Assembly: GCF_945859685.1 (NCBI RefSeq)
Contig: NC_079149.1
Span: 96,622,863-96,686,862 of the forward strand
Reading direction: 5' to 3'
DNA: 64,000 nt
Origin: Eupeodes corollae
Taxonomy: Eukaryota; Arthropoda; Insecta; Diptera; Syrphidae
Below, one piece after another: positions 34,076 through 46,219 of this stretch (its first letter is position 1; every line of letters begins with the position of its first letter). Below the pieces are notes generated by a model. That model did not search any database. It had not been told where the DNA came from and worked only from the letters and a program-made list of their open reading frames with translations. The translations under genes and the position numbers were made by a program.

Positions 34076-36230
34076 ATAATTGCTATGAAGCTTCTCTATA
34101 AATCTTTCCCTTTTAATCACAGGTCAAACGAGTTTTCACTACAGCGCTAATTGGAACTCAGGATAGGTTGCCTTGGGATCGCTATTTCTACCTACCAAAG
34201 TACTGATGTAAAGAATCAAAACTAAAACTGGAATATTGATGATATATGATGAATTCTCTGTTTCCAAGAATCAGAGTTAAAAAAAACTGATTACAACAAT
34301 ATTCCATTACAATTACTTTTAATTGAAATCTCCTACAATTTTTCAATTATTTTCAAGTGAAATTGAAGAATTTTAATAACTAATTACATGTATTTGAAAA
34401 ACTTCAACTTATTCTTATTAAATGACATTAATGTAATTAAAAACAAAATTATTTTTTTTTATGCATTGCTTTGAAATAATAAATGAATAAGCAAATCAAT
34501 TACTTGAATAAGAATAAACCCATTACAATTGACAATAATTACAAGTAATTGTTCATTGATTTTTTCTTCAATTCAAATTATAAGTAATTGAAATGTATAT
34601 TCGTTTAATAGAAAATAGGTCAATTACAAATTCCTTGTATTTGAAATGAATGTTGAATTTATTACGACAACTTATAATTATTTCCCAACTTTGTCAACCA
34701 TTTTTATTTGTGGTAAAAAATTTCATAAAGGATAAGAAGGTTTTCTGTAAAACACACTAAAATTTGGATCAGAGCGTATTAACCAAGAAAGATTTCAAAT
34801 CCAAATAAAATAAAATTACATGTCGCATATTTCTAAAACTCTGATTCTTTATTCAAAAATAAAAATAAAGAGATTGAAATTTCCAAAAAAATGTAAACCA
34901 ATTTGTCAAACCGATTCTCAACTTCTCCACTACTTGTGTTGTTTTCGGTTGTTGTATTCTTGTTTTGTTACCGCTCACCATTTCTTGCTACTGATGATGA
35001 TTTTGTGATTTGTTTTTGTCTTCGTCTTCTGTCACTTTGACATGCAAATAAAAACGAAAACAAATAGTACCTACCTTCTGAAGACTCAACCAATGCAATG
35101 CACCCACGACTAAAGTCAACTTTTCAAGGAGAGAAGACAAATCTAACGTTCTAGGTTGCGCTTCGCTTGGGTGGCGTTAACGCTGACGATGTACAGTACC
35201 GAGATTGTGTGTCCTTACTTTTTCGCAATGAATTTTATGTGAATGTGAATCGAATTCAGGACGTTATCTGCAGCACAGAAGCCAAAGGTACGAAAATTTA
35301 TTTCAACCACAATCTTCTTGGCCACGATTTTCAAACACAGGAGTTAGGTTGAAAGGTTTAGGTACCTTCGGCGTCGTGTCGTACAGTACATGGTTCCACC
35401 TTACTTTTTTTTTGTTTTACAAAATGATTCACACATTTTACCATATTGCTGCATGGCTTGAAGTATACAGTATAGTGCAATGAACTACAAAGCTTTTCGC
35501 TAGAAAAAGTCAAAACCTTGTGAGCGAAAAAAACCATGCATAGCATAAAAAACAAGACTCTCTTACTTTGGGAATCTACACATCTATACCTAAGTCGTCG
35601 TATATAAAGAAGGAAGGTAAGTTCAGCGAGAAGATAAATTGGAATCCAACTATGCCACCATATCGTCGTCGTCGTCGTTACGTAGGAACTTCCAACTTCC
35701 ACGACTAGAAACCTTCGCATATATAGTATCTAACACACTTTGAACTCTTTCTTTGAATCTTACATCACGAATGTATCTGTGGACATTGTGTGTACGTAGC
35801 TTGAGGAAGTATAGAAAAAATGTACCTGCTTAAGTCGTATATGCACGGAAGAGCGATGCGATTGTAAAGTGGGATTTTATGTCAAATAATGTTCTTTCCG
35901 AACATATTGTCGGATTGAATTTTTAGTTTTTCTTTTTTATTTTTTTCAGTTAGTTTTTCTGTTTTGAGAATCATTGACTCAATTTGTTATTGTAAATTGT
36001 GAATGGGTTTTAAAAGGGGATTTTTTAATCCTCTTTAGTTAGTTGAATTGCAATTTGGTAAACAAATCTGACATAAGCTATGATTATTTTTACTTTTTGG
36101 AATCAATGTTTTGATTAAAAAAAAATAATATCCATAAAGAACTTAAGTTTTGATTTTCAAAAGACTTTACTGACATGTTTGAGAATTGAAAAAATCGTGT
36201 AAATTGGTTTTAAAGTTCTAAATAGTAAAA
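34076..36230. other. 5' ed intron segment, AT-rich word cluster
   Basis: From 34270 to 34680 the words AATTAC, CAATTA and TTGAAAT recur on both strands, giving a simple-sequence character. A GC-richer patch lies at 35150-35200. A minus-strand frame of 120 codons at 35358-35720 has no recognisable motif. No gene was seen. Confidence 0.55.
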
Positions 36231-36234
36231 TGAT

Positions 36235-37080
36235 AGGGAAAAACAGAGTTGGGTAAAGTTTTCCACATTCTCGATGTGCGGTTAAAAAAAGAATCTCTAT
36301 ACAGTACGTCCGAAATTTATCTTAAGGTAAAACTGATGTGCATTCCTAGAATTACGATTATTACGGCTGAATTGTTTGAGGAGGGGAATGCAAGTGGCTT
36401 ATTAATTAAACAGAACACTGTTTATAAGAATACCAATATAACACTGAAAGGCATGAAACATTGCAGCGGTTTTCAAGTGCAGTAATTGTTTCGCTTGTTT
36501 TCAAAACTCTTTTTGGAGAGAGTGGTAAAAATACTTAAGCTTGTTTTAGGGGCATCTGTCCAAATAACCGAGTAACGTTCAAATTTTAGACGAATGAATT
36601 GCAGCTGGAACAGAAGGGGTGAAACAATTCTTGCACTGTTTGGAGAAATTCTAAGCACCTAGCAGAATTTTTGGCAATATCGAATACCTGATTATTCAAT
36701 AAGAGAGGATCTGTGATATAGATATCAAGTACTGAAAATTGGTGGGTAACGCTATAACGCTATAACGACATAAGACAGCATTGAATTTTTGCGTCCTTTA
36801 ATTCTTAAGGGTCTATAATTCATCATTGGACAATGCTGTCCAGATCAGAACTTAATGAGCTCAACAAACGCTGCTGTTAAAGTTTGACATCCGAAGGATA
36901 AGCATGTGAATGTAGAATTTAAAAAGCTGAGTGTATTGTTGTCAGTGAAACAGTTAAATGGATTAGAAGTGACTGACAAAAAATTGTTTATGAGGATAAG
37001 GAAGAGAGTCGGAGACAATAGGAAATCCTGCGGAACACCATACGTTGCATTTACTTTTTGGAGCTAGATTTAAGATCATT
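36235..37080 (-). mobile_element. LINE relic, family I, copy 2
   Basis: A minus-strand relic of the family at 7075-8645, from the palm region (LLSPTLFLILINNFLS-like at about 37010-36960) through the thumb to the C-terminal end near 36240, where the wording is like MWKTLPNSVFP. It is heavily broken and more diverged than the copy at 47.2 kb. Confidence 0.72.
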
Positions 37081-40000
37081 ACTTGGACTTTATGTAGTTT
37101 AAATAAGACGAGGAAATAATGCGAATGACCAAGTTTGGCTTAAAAATTAACATTACTGAAGTTATTTTCGATCTTTCCTCCGAAATTTGCTAAAATGTGG
37201 TTAGACATTACTTCTAAAGATTCGCATGCTACAAACCACACTAACAGGCAAAGTACAAACAAAAAGAGTTCATGCTGCGATCAATACTGATAACTTATCA
37301 TTCTTTCTTGTCTTTTCATATTTCTTAAAGTTCCACAAAAACATTAATATTAATAACATTTTGTGTAAGATAAAATGTGTTTTTTACTAATTTTTAGTTC
37401 CATATTTTGAAGGTATTTATTTCAATTCGCATAATTTTTTTTTAGAACAATTTAGCTGAGCTTAAAAAATGTTATAGTGACTAAAAGATAGATGTTTCTG
37501 TCGTCGATGTTTTACAACTATTAAGCTGTTCTTAGCGAGATATTATAAAGCTTATAGCCTTCCTCAACAAATAAGCTATCTAATACTGAAAAAGTTTTTC
37601 AAATCGGAATAATAGCTTCTAAGATTTTAGCGCTCAAACAAACAAACAAGCAAGCAATCAAACAAACAAACCTATTAATGTTTAAAGCAAAAATTAAAAA
37701 AAAAATGTTTTATACAAGAACAAAATTTGTTGGAAGTCAATACCTTTAGTTGTTTACAAGATATTCGAGTAGAAAACGAATTTTCACCAAATTGTATCAG
37801 TTTTTTTTTCAATACTTCAAATGATTTTTAGGGCAATATCATTTTTTGTTTAAAAATGATCCAGATTACAAATGTTTTTGGTTTATTTTTGTATGGCTTG
37901 CTATATAGTAAAAGAACATTATATGTGTTCTTGAGAAAGGTATCCCGAACGTATGTATACACGCACAAACAGAAGTCTTTGTGAAAACATTTTATTTAGA
38001 TTCGAGAAATTTTAGAAAATTTAGTTCAAACGATCATTAAAATCACAACCACATCCTTTTTAATTTAAAGAAATGTATCGTAATCAAAAATGTATGAGCT
38101 TGCATCGAATTATTAACCATTTAGACAAGAATATTAGAATCTTAGTTTGTGTCCTATCCTTTTTACAAATGACCATCTTATTTGATCAAATTAAACGTAA
38201 ACTATTAAATTCTTCCATGATTTTCACTCTACTAAAATTTCAAAGAAAAGAAAAACACAAAAAGTTCTTTTTCTACGTCAAGTTCTTTTATAAAGATGAG
38301 AACAAACTTTATCAAACAAAAGGAGCAGCCAGCAATGTCCTTCAAATATACAACAAAAAAATAATTGCATTATTTGGTGCAAAAGTCTCAACAACGAAGA
38401 CGCGATGGCGGGCGTCTACGAAAATCGAATTTCTCCACTTAAATCGTCCACACCTATGTATATATAGAGCCCCAACACAGAAGATCAATGACCATCCCCA
38501 ACCATAGTGTAACTAACCTAACCTAAAGTTCTTCCATTCTTTTGGTTTATAATGAACGAAATTTATCAGCTTTGAGCTTTAAATTTCCTGGGTGATTTCA
38601 TTAATCTCTTTTTCCTGAAAAGCAAGCAAAACAAAAAAAAAACATCATCTTCAAAATTAAGCTTTTTTAGGAGGAAGAAAGTGAAACAACAGAACAAAAA
38701 AAAAATTAAGCTTAAATGGCTAATCAAAAAGGACTTAACCAGGATTAAGCATCACCATCAAGGATAAAGAATATAACGACGAACGAACGTAGCCAGTGAG
38801 GATAGAAAAGAAACAATATCAATCTTCCTCTCCAAGTGAGAATCATTAACTTCAAATTGGATAAATCTTCACCCAAAAACAGAGGAAGATCCTTTACTTT
38901 TTTTGTTGTTGTTGCTGTTGTCTTCTGTTGTGTGTCCTGCTCCTGTGTCTGTTTTCACTTTTCATTAAAAGGATTCATATTGAATTGTTTGTTTAATCTT
39001 TCTTTCATTCATTTTCTTTAAAATGATTCTTGAGTTTTAAGGAAGAAAAAAGGTTATTTTTAGAGCCTATCACCTGATTAAACACTCAATGGAATCTGTT
39101 TCATGATGATAGAGCAACTTTAAGAAGAGAAAAAACTTCCTTATTATATTTTAGAAACTTTCCTTGGTTGTATAGAGGACTTCATATATATCCTTAGCCA
39201 ACATGGAAACAAGTTAGCTTGTTAAACTTGATGAGCATAAACTCTTTTCTGTGATGGTGGTCCTGATGGTCAGACTGGGTTGTGTGGTTCTGGCGAGGAT
39301 TTTGTGTGTGCTTGGTCTATAGAAAATCTAATCTTTAAAACTCACAAGGACATGCAGGAAGACATACACATACATAGTCACATCGTTTAAGAGCACAAAG
39401 GAGCCAGTCAATTAGAACCTAAGTGAGTTTAATAAATTTTCACTAAATACATAAGAAAAAAAAAAAACTTAAATTGGCTTAGAAGTTGTAGGAGTGTGAA
39501 GGTGCGGTCAGAATATCAAACTTAAAAAAAACACACACATACACACACCGTAAAAACCAATGTCCTGTTTCTTTTTTTTTTGGCCGAGAAGCTTGAATGG
39601 TTTTTGCTTTTTTTTCGTTCTGTATAACGACCTCCAAGCCAACGCTAGCAAGAAGCGGTCACAATCAGGACTTGACAAAGTAGGAGTGGTCGTTAGTGTG
39701 ATGTGAATGTTGAGCTTGTGTGTATTCTTTTTTGTTTATTTAACTGCAAATGATTCAGATGAAATTGAGGTTTGCCATTCAAAATTAGGAATAAAAGAGT
39801 CGAACAAAGAAACCAACAAAGAAAGGAAGAAAAAAAATTATAACTCGGTATAGTAAAATAATTGTTAAGTGGATTGAAGGATATGTGTGTTGTGTGTGTT
39901 TGTGGTGTCAGTGTATATGGCATGTATGTGGCTTATAACATAGAGGAAAGTGGTTTTTGTAGATGATGAACATAATTTCCAGCTGTGAATTGTGTGTCTT

Positions 40001-40425
40001 GACACCCATGCTATATACGAGTAAGGTTTGGACTTAACAATTAGGCCAATGCTGGTTATGACATAATGGGAGACAACTAACTGACGATAAACGGAACGTA
40101 ACGGGGTTACAAAAGAAGGCCAAGGGCGAGTTGATAGATGAAAGTCCTTACAGATATATCTAGGTGAATATAGTGTCCTCAAAAATGTATTTTAAAAAAC
40201 AAAGTTTTGTAAACAAAAAATCTTAGAGCTAATGATTTCAAAGAGAAAATAGTCCAGTCGAAAAGGAAAAAGGACCTTTAGTCTTTTGTTTTTGATTCGG
40301 GGAGGGTGTATTCGAAAATTGTAACTAATTAATTTTGATCAAACTCCAAAACAGTCAACTGGATTGAATACATTGTTTATATAAAAATTATGCGAAACTA
40401 TTTCCATTTAAAACAACACTTAAAA
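37081..40425. other. 5' ed intron segment with one dispersed-repeat tail
   Basis: Noncoding. From about 37460 to 37665 there is a repeat-like tail ending in a (CAAA)n-type run at 37629-37667, a common form of insect retroposon 3' end. A plus-strand frame of 144 codons at 38073-38507 matches nothing recognisable and has biased, AT-driven composition. Low-complexity tracts are common. Confidence 0.5.
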
Positions 40426-40429
40426 GGTG

Positions 40430-40715
40430 GGCCATTGAAAAATGTGGGGCTAGTGTCTTACGGCTCTCAGCCATTGTCATGTCAGGGATGGAGGGGACCT
40501 ACAATTGTATGCTTTATCCGAAGAGCTTATTTGAGAAAGCACTTTCTTAACAAAAATTACTCTTGGAGTATTTGTAAATTTCTAGCAATTTTTTAGGCTG
40601 CCAGTGAGAAAAACTTGAGCTGACGCAGGCAAGGATTGAACACAAAACCTCTAGCATGACAGTTTTACTCACTAACCATGACGCCATGGGTATACGAGTG
40701 AGCCACTTAGTGGAT
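40430..40715 (-). mobile_element. tRNA-derived SINE, copy 2
   Basis: Read on the minus strand: an A-box-like ggcgtcatggttagtgagt at about 40684-40666, B-box-like aggttttgtgttcaatcc at about 40653-40636, then the SINE body with caattgtaggtccc at about 40507-40494. It ends near 40430. It is the same family as 13964-14250 and part of a local duplication with copy 3. Confidence 0.75.
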
Positions 40716-40954
40716 TCTTTTTAAATCATAGGTTATTTCGACACCAACAGCTGAAAGTTTGACAGAAAGTCAGTATCGATGTATTACATCTCAACCGAAG
40801 ATATGCGGAGTTTTAAGTTTGAACAACTTGAGGATATGTTGTGAAGTTCAAAAAATGTGTTTTTTGAAAACAAGTTTTGGCAGATGTGAAGTTAAGTTTG
40901 ACACCAAAATTATGAAAATTAACTCGATATGGATATCAACAGACAAACAAATAA

Positions 40955-41200
40955 ATTGGGTGGTGCGTTGAGAACTAGGACCTAGTCCTAAGTTGAGACT
41001 TACACATCTCAACTATTCCTGTGTTACAGAGATTAAAGACTTATAGTTTTTATGCAAAATCTGTGATTCTAATTTGAAGTTCCTAACAAGAGGCAGTACC
41101 CGCGTTTAAAGCTTTATGTGGAAGAGGCAGAGATTGACCCCAAAGCCTGTAGCATGATAGTTTTACTCACTAACCATCACGACACTGGTACAGAAGTAGG
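40955..41200 (-). mobile_element. tRNA-derived SINE, copy 3
   Basis: A minus-strand copy with head gtgatggttagtgagt at about 41179-41164, a B-box-like ggctttggggtcaatctc, and a body ending aggtcctagttctcaacg and a T-rich tail near 40955. The head and its upstream flank match those of copy 2 at an offset of 498 bases. Confidence 0.72.
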
Positions 41201-41804
41201 CCATTTAGTGGATCCTTTTCAATTCATAGGTTATTTCTACACTAACAGCTGTCCTCCGATTGAAAAGTCAGTCAGTCAGTCAGCCAGAAAGTCAGTATTG
41301 ATATATTATATCTCCACTGATATATATGCGGCTGGTCTTTTGAGTTTAAACAATTTAGAAACACATTGCGAAGATATTTCCAAAGTGAGTGCTGTGTTGT
41401 TGTGAAATTAGGATAAGTTTGACACTGAAATCATGAAAACCAACGCACAACAAATCCCTTGTTATCGCTTCGACTTTTGGACCTTAGAGTAGCTTAAATT
41501 GGACAAAGGTTCTTATAGGCGAAGCATTATTTTTTTAAGGAGGCAGATTTTTATCTCGGTGGCATGAAGTTGTGGCATCTTAGGATACAAAAAACATTTT
41601 GCTGCGGATTGTGAAATCTTGGTATTATTGGACCTTTTTTTTCTTTTATAATGACGTTAAGAACGAAGATTTAGTCAACGATTTCACGGGGCCATGTTGA
41701 AGTACTTTATTTTTTGGCTTCTTTAAGGACACAGTCCTCTCAAAAGGCCTCTTCTGACTGCTGCACAAGATGAGAGGTGGAATTAATATACAAATTACAA
41801 TTTT

Positions 41805-41965
41805 TTACAATTTTTTGAAACTTTTAGCATTTCAAAATCGATGTTCTTTGTTTTAGAAACCTGTTAGAAAGTGTATTTGGGTGAATGTATCCCAGTGTAA
41901 ATGTTTTTGGAGACCAGCAGTCACTCTTTCAACTTTCAGAGTTCTTTAGTAAGGCATGTTTTATT
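41805..41965 (+). repeat. unclassified dispersed repeat X1, copy 2
   Basis: Matches 1795-1945 in the same orientation. Noncoding. It is followed directly by repeat X2. Confidence 0.6.
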
Positions 41966-42330
41966 AACTTCCCATAGGAAGTTATTGTAATGGGTCCGAT
42001 TTGTCAAATTGAAAATTTTGACATTTCTCGACGTTTCAAAGTCCCTAAAGTCGAAATAAAAGATTTTTAGAAAGATGTCGGTGCGTGAGTGTGTACGTAC
42101 GTTCGCGATGTTTTTTTCGTCCTCCATAGCTCAAGAACCACAAGGGATATCGATTTCAAATAAATTTTGTTATACAGATAATAAGGCAGAAAGATGCAGA
42201 AAGGGCTCTCAAGACAGTTGCGTGGGTGGTTTTTTTACCATAGCAGTTTGAAAAAAGGTGAACATTTTGGTTAACTCTAAATATCTTACGAACCAAAAGT
42301 GCTAGAGACTTGAGTTAAATTTTATATAGT
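41966..42330 (+). repeat. unclassified dispersed repeat X2, copy 1
   Basis: Begins with a short palindrome, aacttcccataggaagtt (41966-41983), then ttgtaatgggtccgatttgt and the words gacatttctcgacgtttcaa and tagctcaagaaccac. A shorter diverged copy lies at 43736-43915. Transposon class unknown; no coding region was seen. Confidence 0.6.
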
Positions 42331-42359
42331 AAACTGTAATGTGATACCAAACATGAATA

Positions 42360-43260
42360 TTTTTTGGAAAAAATCCATCAAACGGTTTTTTTTTTAGAAA
42401 TCGAAAAAACTGAAGAAAAACAATTTGACACCTACAAAATTTTAAGACTAAAATATGATTTTATCTCGAAAACAGTTTTGTGAAACAAAGAATAATGTTT
42501 TTGACATCTGCTAAAATTTTGAGAAAAATCGAATTAACAGTTTTTTTTTTATAAAAAATAAAAATAAAAAAAAACCATTATTCAAAATTGGTAAAAATGA
42601 ATATCGATTCAAATATCTTTTCAAAAACTTAAAATTTGGGCTTCAATCTTATTTTGTCTTATAAGAAATATTGTTTTTAACATTCAGTAAAATTTTGAAA
42701 AAAATCGAATTGACAGTTTTTTTACAAAAAATAAAAACATAAAAAAAAATTAATAAAAGTTGGTAAAAATTGATTTTCAACTCAAATATCTTTTCAAAAC
42801 TTTGAAATTAGCTTTAATTTACTTTTATCTTTCAAAAAATGGTGTTGTCAATAATCAGTAGCATTTTGAAAAAAATCGAATTGACAGTTTTTTTTTTTCA
42901 AAAAATTAAAAACCGAACAAAATTAACAAAAGTTGGTAAAAATTGATTTCCTGCTCAAATATTTTTTCAAAAATTATAACTGTTGGTTTCAAACTAATTT
43001 TATTTCGAAAAAATCGAATTGACAGTTTTTGTACAAAAAATTAAAAACATAAAAAAAATTAACAAAAGATGGTAAAAATTGATTTTCGACTCAAATATCT
43101 TTTCAAAAATTAAAAATATTGGCTTCAAACTTATTTTTATTCACAGAAAATATTGTTTTCAATATTCAGTAATTTTTATACAAAAATCCAACAGTCCGTT
43201 TTTTCATAAAAAATAAAATCTGTAAAAATAGTACGCAAATTTGGTAGAAATTGATACGCA
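42360..43260 (+). repeat. tandem array, about 140-176 base units, six copies
   Basis: The anchor word atcgaattgacag or a variant recurs at 42373 (degraded), 42528, 42704, 42875, 43013 and 43186 (degraded). Within each unit follow a T-run, an A-rich stretch, ggtaaaaattgat, ctcaaatatcttttcaaaa and a cattcagtaaaattttg-like block. It directly follows repeat X2 and may be that element's internal tandem region. Confidence 0.75.
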
Positions 43261-43599
43261 AGACAAATGGACATCATTATATTTTGTTTAAATTTTCGAA
43301 GTTTGAAATTTTCATTATTCACATAAAGAACAAATAGGCCTAATGAAGAAAACACTACAAAAACATTTTTGCTTTTAGTTAAAAATTGCGGCTGCTATAG
43401 TTCCTGTAATTAGACTTGAACTTCCATTTGTCATTTTTCGGATGTAATTTCTTTGTTAACAAAGTTTAAAATATGGATTAAGCACCTTTTAAAGTTCTTA
43501 TGTTTCAGATGTTTCTTTTTTATAAGAAAACATATCATGAACTAACGTTTTTTTTAGGGGTCTTGAGGGGACTGTCACTTAAAGGATGGCTTATCCATC

Positions 43600-43735
43600 A
43601 ATCATCCCACAGTCGGTCCTTTTCACAACAAATTCCCAAACTGTGTTATTAGCCATTTTGTTGATGTCTATTGGTCGCTTCGGAGTTGCGACTTGATGCC
43701 GTTAGATTACTTTTTAACATCCTATATTAAATTGT
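43600..43735 (+). mobile_element. mariner-type transposase fragment
   Basis: One frame reads NCVISHFVDVYWSLRSCDLM then PLDYFLTSYIK (about 43640-43732), which corresponds to the third catalytic block of mariner-type transposases (xxSCDLTPLDYFLWGYVK in relatives). Only about 45 codons remain. Confidence 0.7.
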
Positions 43736-43915
43736 TGTAATCGGACCGAATTGTCGAATAGAGAATGTTGACATTTCTTGACGTTTTAATAGCTCTAGAA
43801 TCTAAATCAAAAGTTTTAAGAAATATGTCTGTATCTGCGTACGTTAGGGATACCTTTCGCTGGTCTTATCTCAAGAATAAGAAGATATATCGACTTTAAA
43901 TAGAGATCATAACAT
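43736..43915 (+). repeat. unclassified dispersed repeat X2, copy 2
   Basis: Shares with 41985-42165 the order ttgtaatcggaccga, gacatttcttgacgttt, and atatgtctgt with cgtacgtt. It abuts the mariner fragment on the left and a SINE on the right. Confidence 0.6.
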
Positions 43916-43919
43916 CAAA

Positions 43920-44140
43920 CAAGTAGTACACTAAGCATGATTGTCATGCCAGAGGTCTTGGGTTCGATCCCTGCTTATGTCATCTAAAGTTTCTTTCACG
44001 GGTACTGCCTCTTGCGCTTTCTCAAATAAACCTTATTTTTAAATTAGGTTAAAAACTGTAGGTCCCCTGAATCTCTGACAATAGTACACTCACACAGGAA
44101 TGGTTGAGAGTTGTAAGTCACTAGGCTTACTCAAGCACAA
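43920..44140 (+). mobile_element. tRNA-derived SINE, copy 4
   Basis: A head with a poor A-box region and an intact B-box-like aggtcttgggttcgatccct (43953-43972). The body includes acgggtactgcctcttgcg, aactgtaggtccc and ggaatggttgagagttgtaa, the same order as in copy 1. Confidence 0.8.
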
Positions 44141-46215
44141 AGAATGATATTGATTTTGAATATTTGTTCGTTCTAACGCAATATGTTGTTAAATTTTCAG
44201 AAACATCGCCAGACAGGCACGAATCTTAACTTAATACTTCTTTAATTGTGACTACCAAATTCTTTCGCTACCACAATTTTATATCCTTTCCAGTTCTTTT
44301 ATGGTTAATACAAACCTAAGTACTTTTTTTTAATATAATCACGCCAAATACCATCTCACAAACATTCTGCACTTTTTATTCCTCATGCATATAAAAACAT
44401 CATGGTTCCGCTTCCGATATGGATTCAAACAGTAATAATAATAATCCTTCCATCCGCGTATACGCAATAAAATTTCTTTTCTTTTTTCCTTTTTCAATTT
44501 TCAACAAAACGAAAAAATAAAACAAAAAAACTACTCAAATCCTATTCCTACAACAGGACAACCACTAAGTCGTTAAACAAAAATGCCTTTTAGAACTGTG
44601 TGCAATTTCTAATTTCCACACTCATAAACTCTTATGTTATAGTCAATATAATAGTGCTATAGCGGTACATACTCCATACGAGTGTGTATATGGAAAAAAG
44701 CTAAACTATAAAAATAAGGAAAAATATAAAATTGCGTGTTTTGAATATTAACCCCAAAAGGACGAAGAACATAGAAACCAAGATGACGGACATGAAAGTA
44801 ATGTTTTGGCTTTCATGTAGGTATACAAAAACTATTACAGCTCCACGATTGGGTTTGGTCAACAAATTTCAATGAAAAATTTAAAATTAAAAAAAAAAAA
44901 AACTTTTATTATTGCTTTTTTATTTTTGATTTTTTAAAGTTGCTCATTCGCACGAAGTGAAACTAATAGTTTTCTCCTGTTGATTGCCCTTATCCACCTT
45001 GGAAATTGGAAAGGAAAGAAGGTGTGCCAAAGAGGTTTCCTTTTTTTTTCTGGTTGGGTCCTTAAACTACAAGGTGGTGGGTGTTAAAGGTACAGAGTTC
45101 TCACTTTCCTTCGAAAAAGAAGAAGAAGAAAAAAAGCAAAGTTTTATTTTTATTAGCTTCTTAATGTCCTGGCTTAATATTCGATCCACTTGTTCTCGGT
45201 CTATTTCGGATAATGAACGAAACGAACTCTGTTATGTTGTTCTTGTTTTTTTTTTTTTACTTAAGTACTTAATTAGCTATTTGACGAGGACGACGACATG
45301 CAATACTTAAATATAACGGCCAACACAGTAGTATAGTTATTAAGGTCGACAAGGGGGGTTTTTGTAGAGTATGTAAAGCTATAACTAGGATATACCCATA
45401 ACTACAACTCTAGCAGAAATAATATAAAAAAAGGAGCAACGAAGTAGAAAGCAACTTCCTGAAACGTGTTGCGGTACTGTGTATATATATTATATATGTG
45501 TATAAAAACAGCAAAACAACAATCGAAAAAATCCATTCAGAGCGAGGCATAAAACTTTAAGAAATAATTAAATTTAATATTATGCATGTATATGTTGATT
45601 TTATAGTAGTGAGAACTTTTTAAAACATCATAGGGTTTGTTTATTTGCACAATAAATTTGCTTTTATTTTAAGTAACAGTATAGTCCATTTAAAAATTAT
45701 GTTAAGTATGGTTATCTACCTATAATAGATACTTATTTTATGTCTGTACTACCTGTTTTCAGTACACCGTCTATTTGGGAGGCAACCAATAGACTAATCC
45801 ATTAAGATCAGACATTTTAATGATGTAATAATTAAAGGAACATTAACAACAATCCAAGTATCACTTACCAACTAAACAAGGAATACAGTTTTTTAATGAG
45901 AAAATAATTTATTTAAAGGATATTGTTTTATTGGTCTTGTTAACAATGCCAAGTGTTGTGGAGAAGTGCTGAAAGAACAACATTATGATTCTTTCAAAAA
46001 TGTTAAGGTCCTTAATTCTGTTACGAATATATTTAATGGTAAAAGAAACTATTATGAACATTTTAAGGTATTTTTATTTTGAAGGAGTACTTAAGAGAAA
46101 TCATTATGTGTTTATGTCATTGTTAACAGGTATGCTATTAACAATGGAAAATGGCCATACCATAATCTTTCAAAGATAAGACAGTCTTGAACCGTCGTAA
46201 ATAATGAACTAAAAA
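44141..46215. other. 5' ed intron segment, nothing recognised
   Basis: AT-rich noncoding DNA; open frames on both strands are short and low-complexity. No RNA gene or element was recognised. Confidence 0.5.
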
Positions 46216-46219
46216 ACAG

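Noticed and set aside
38073..38507. Plus-strand frame of 144 codons
   Set aside because: Lys/Phe/Ile-rich, no motif, no splice or promoter context; expected by chance in AT-rich DNA of this length.
41640..41770. Possible mariner piece (FFGFFKDTV-like)
   Set aside because: Only a handful of residues fit and no neighbouring motif supports it.
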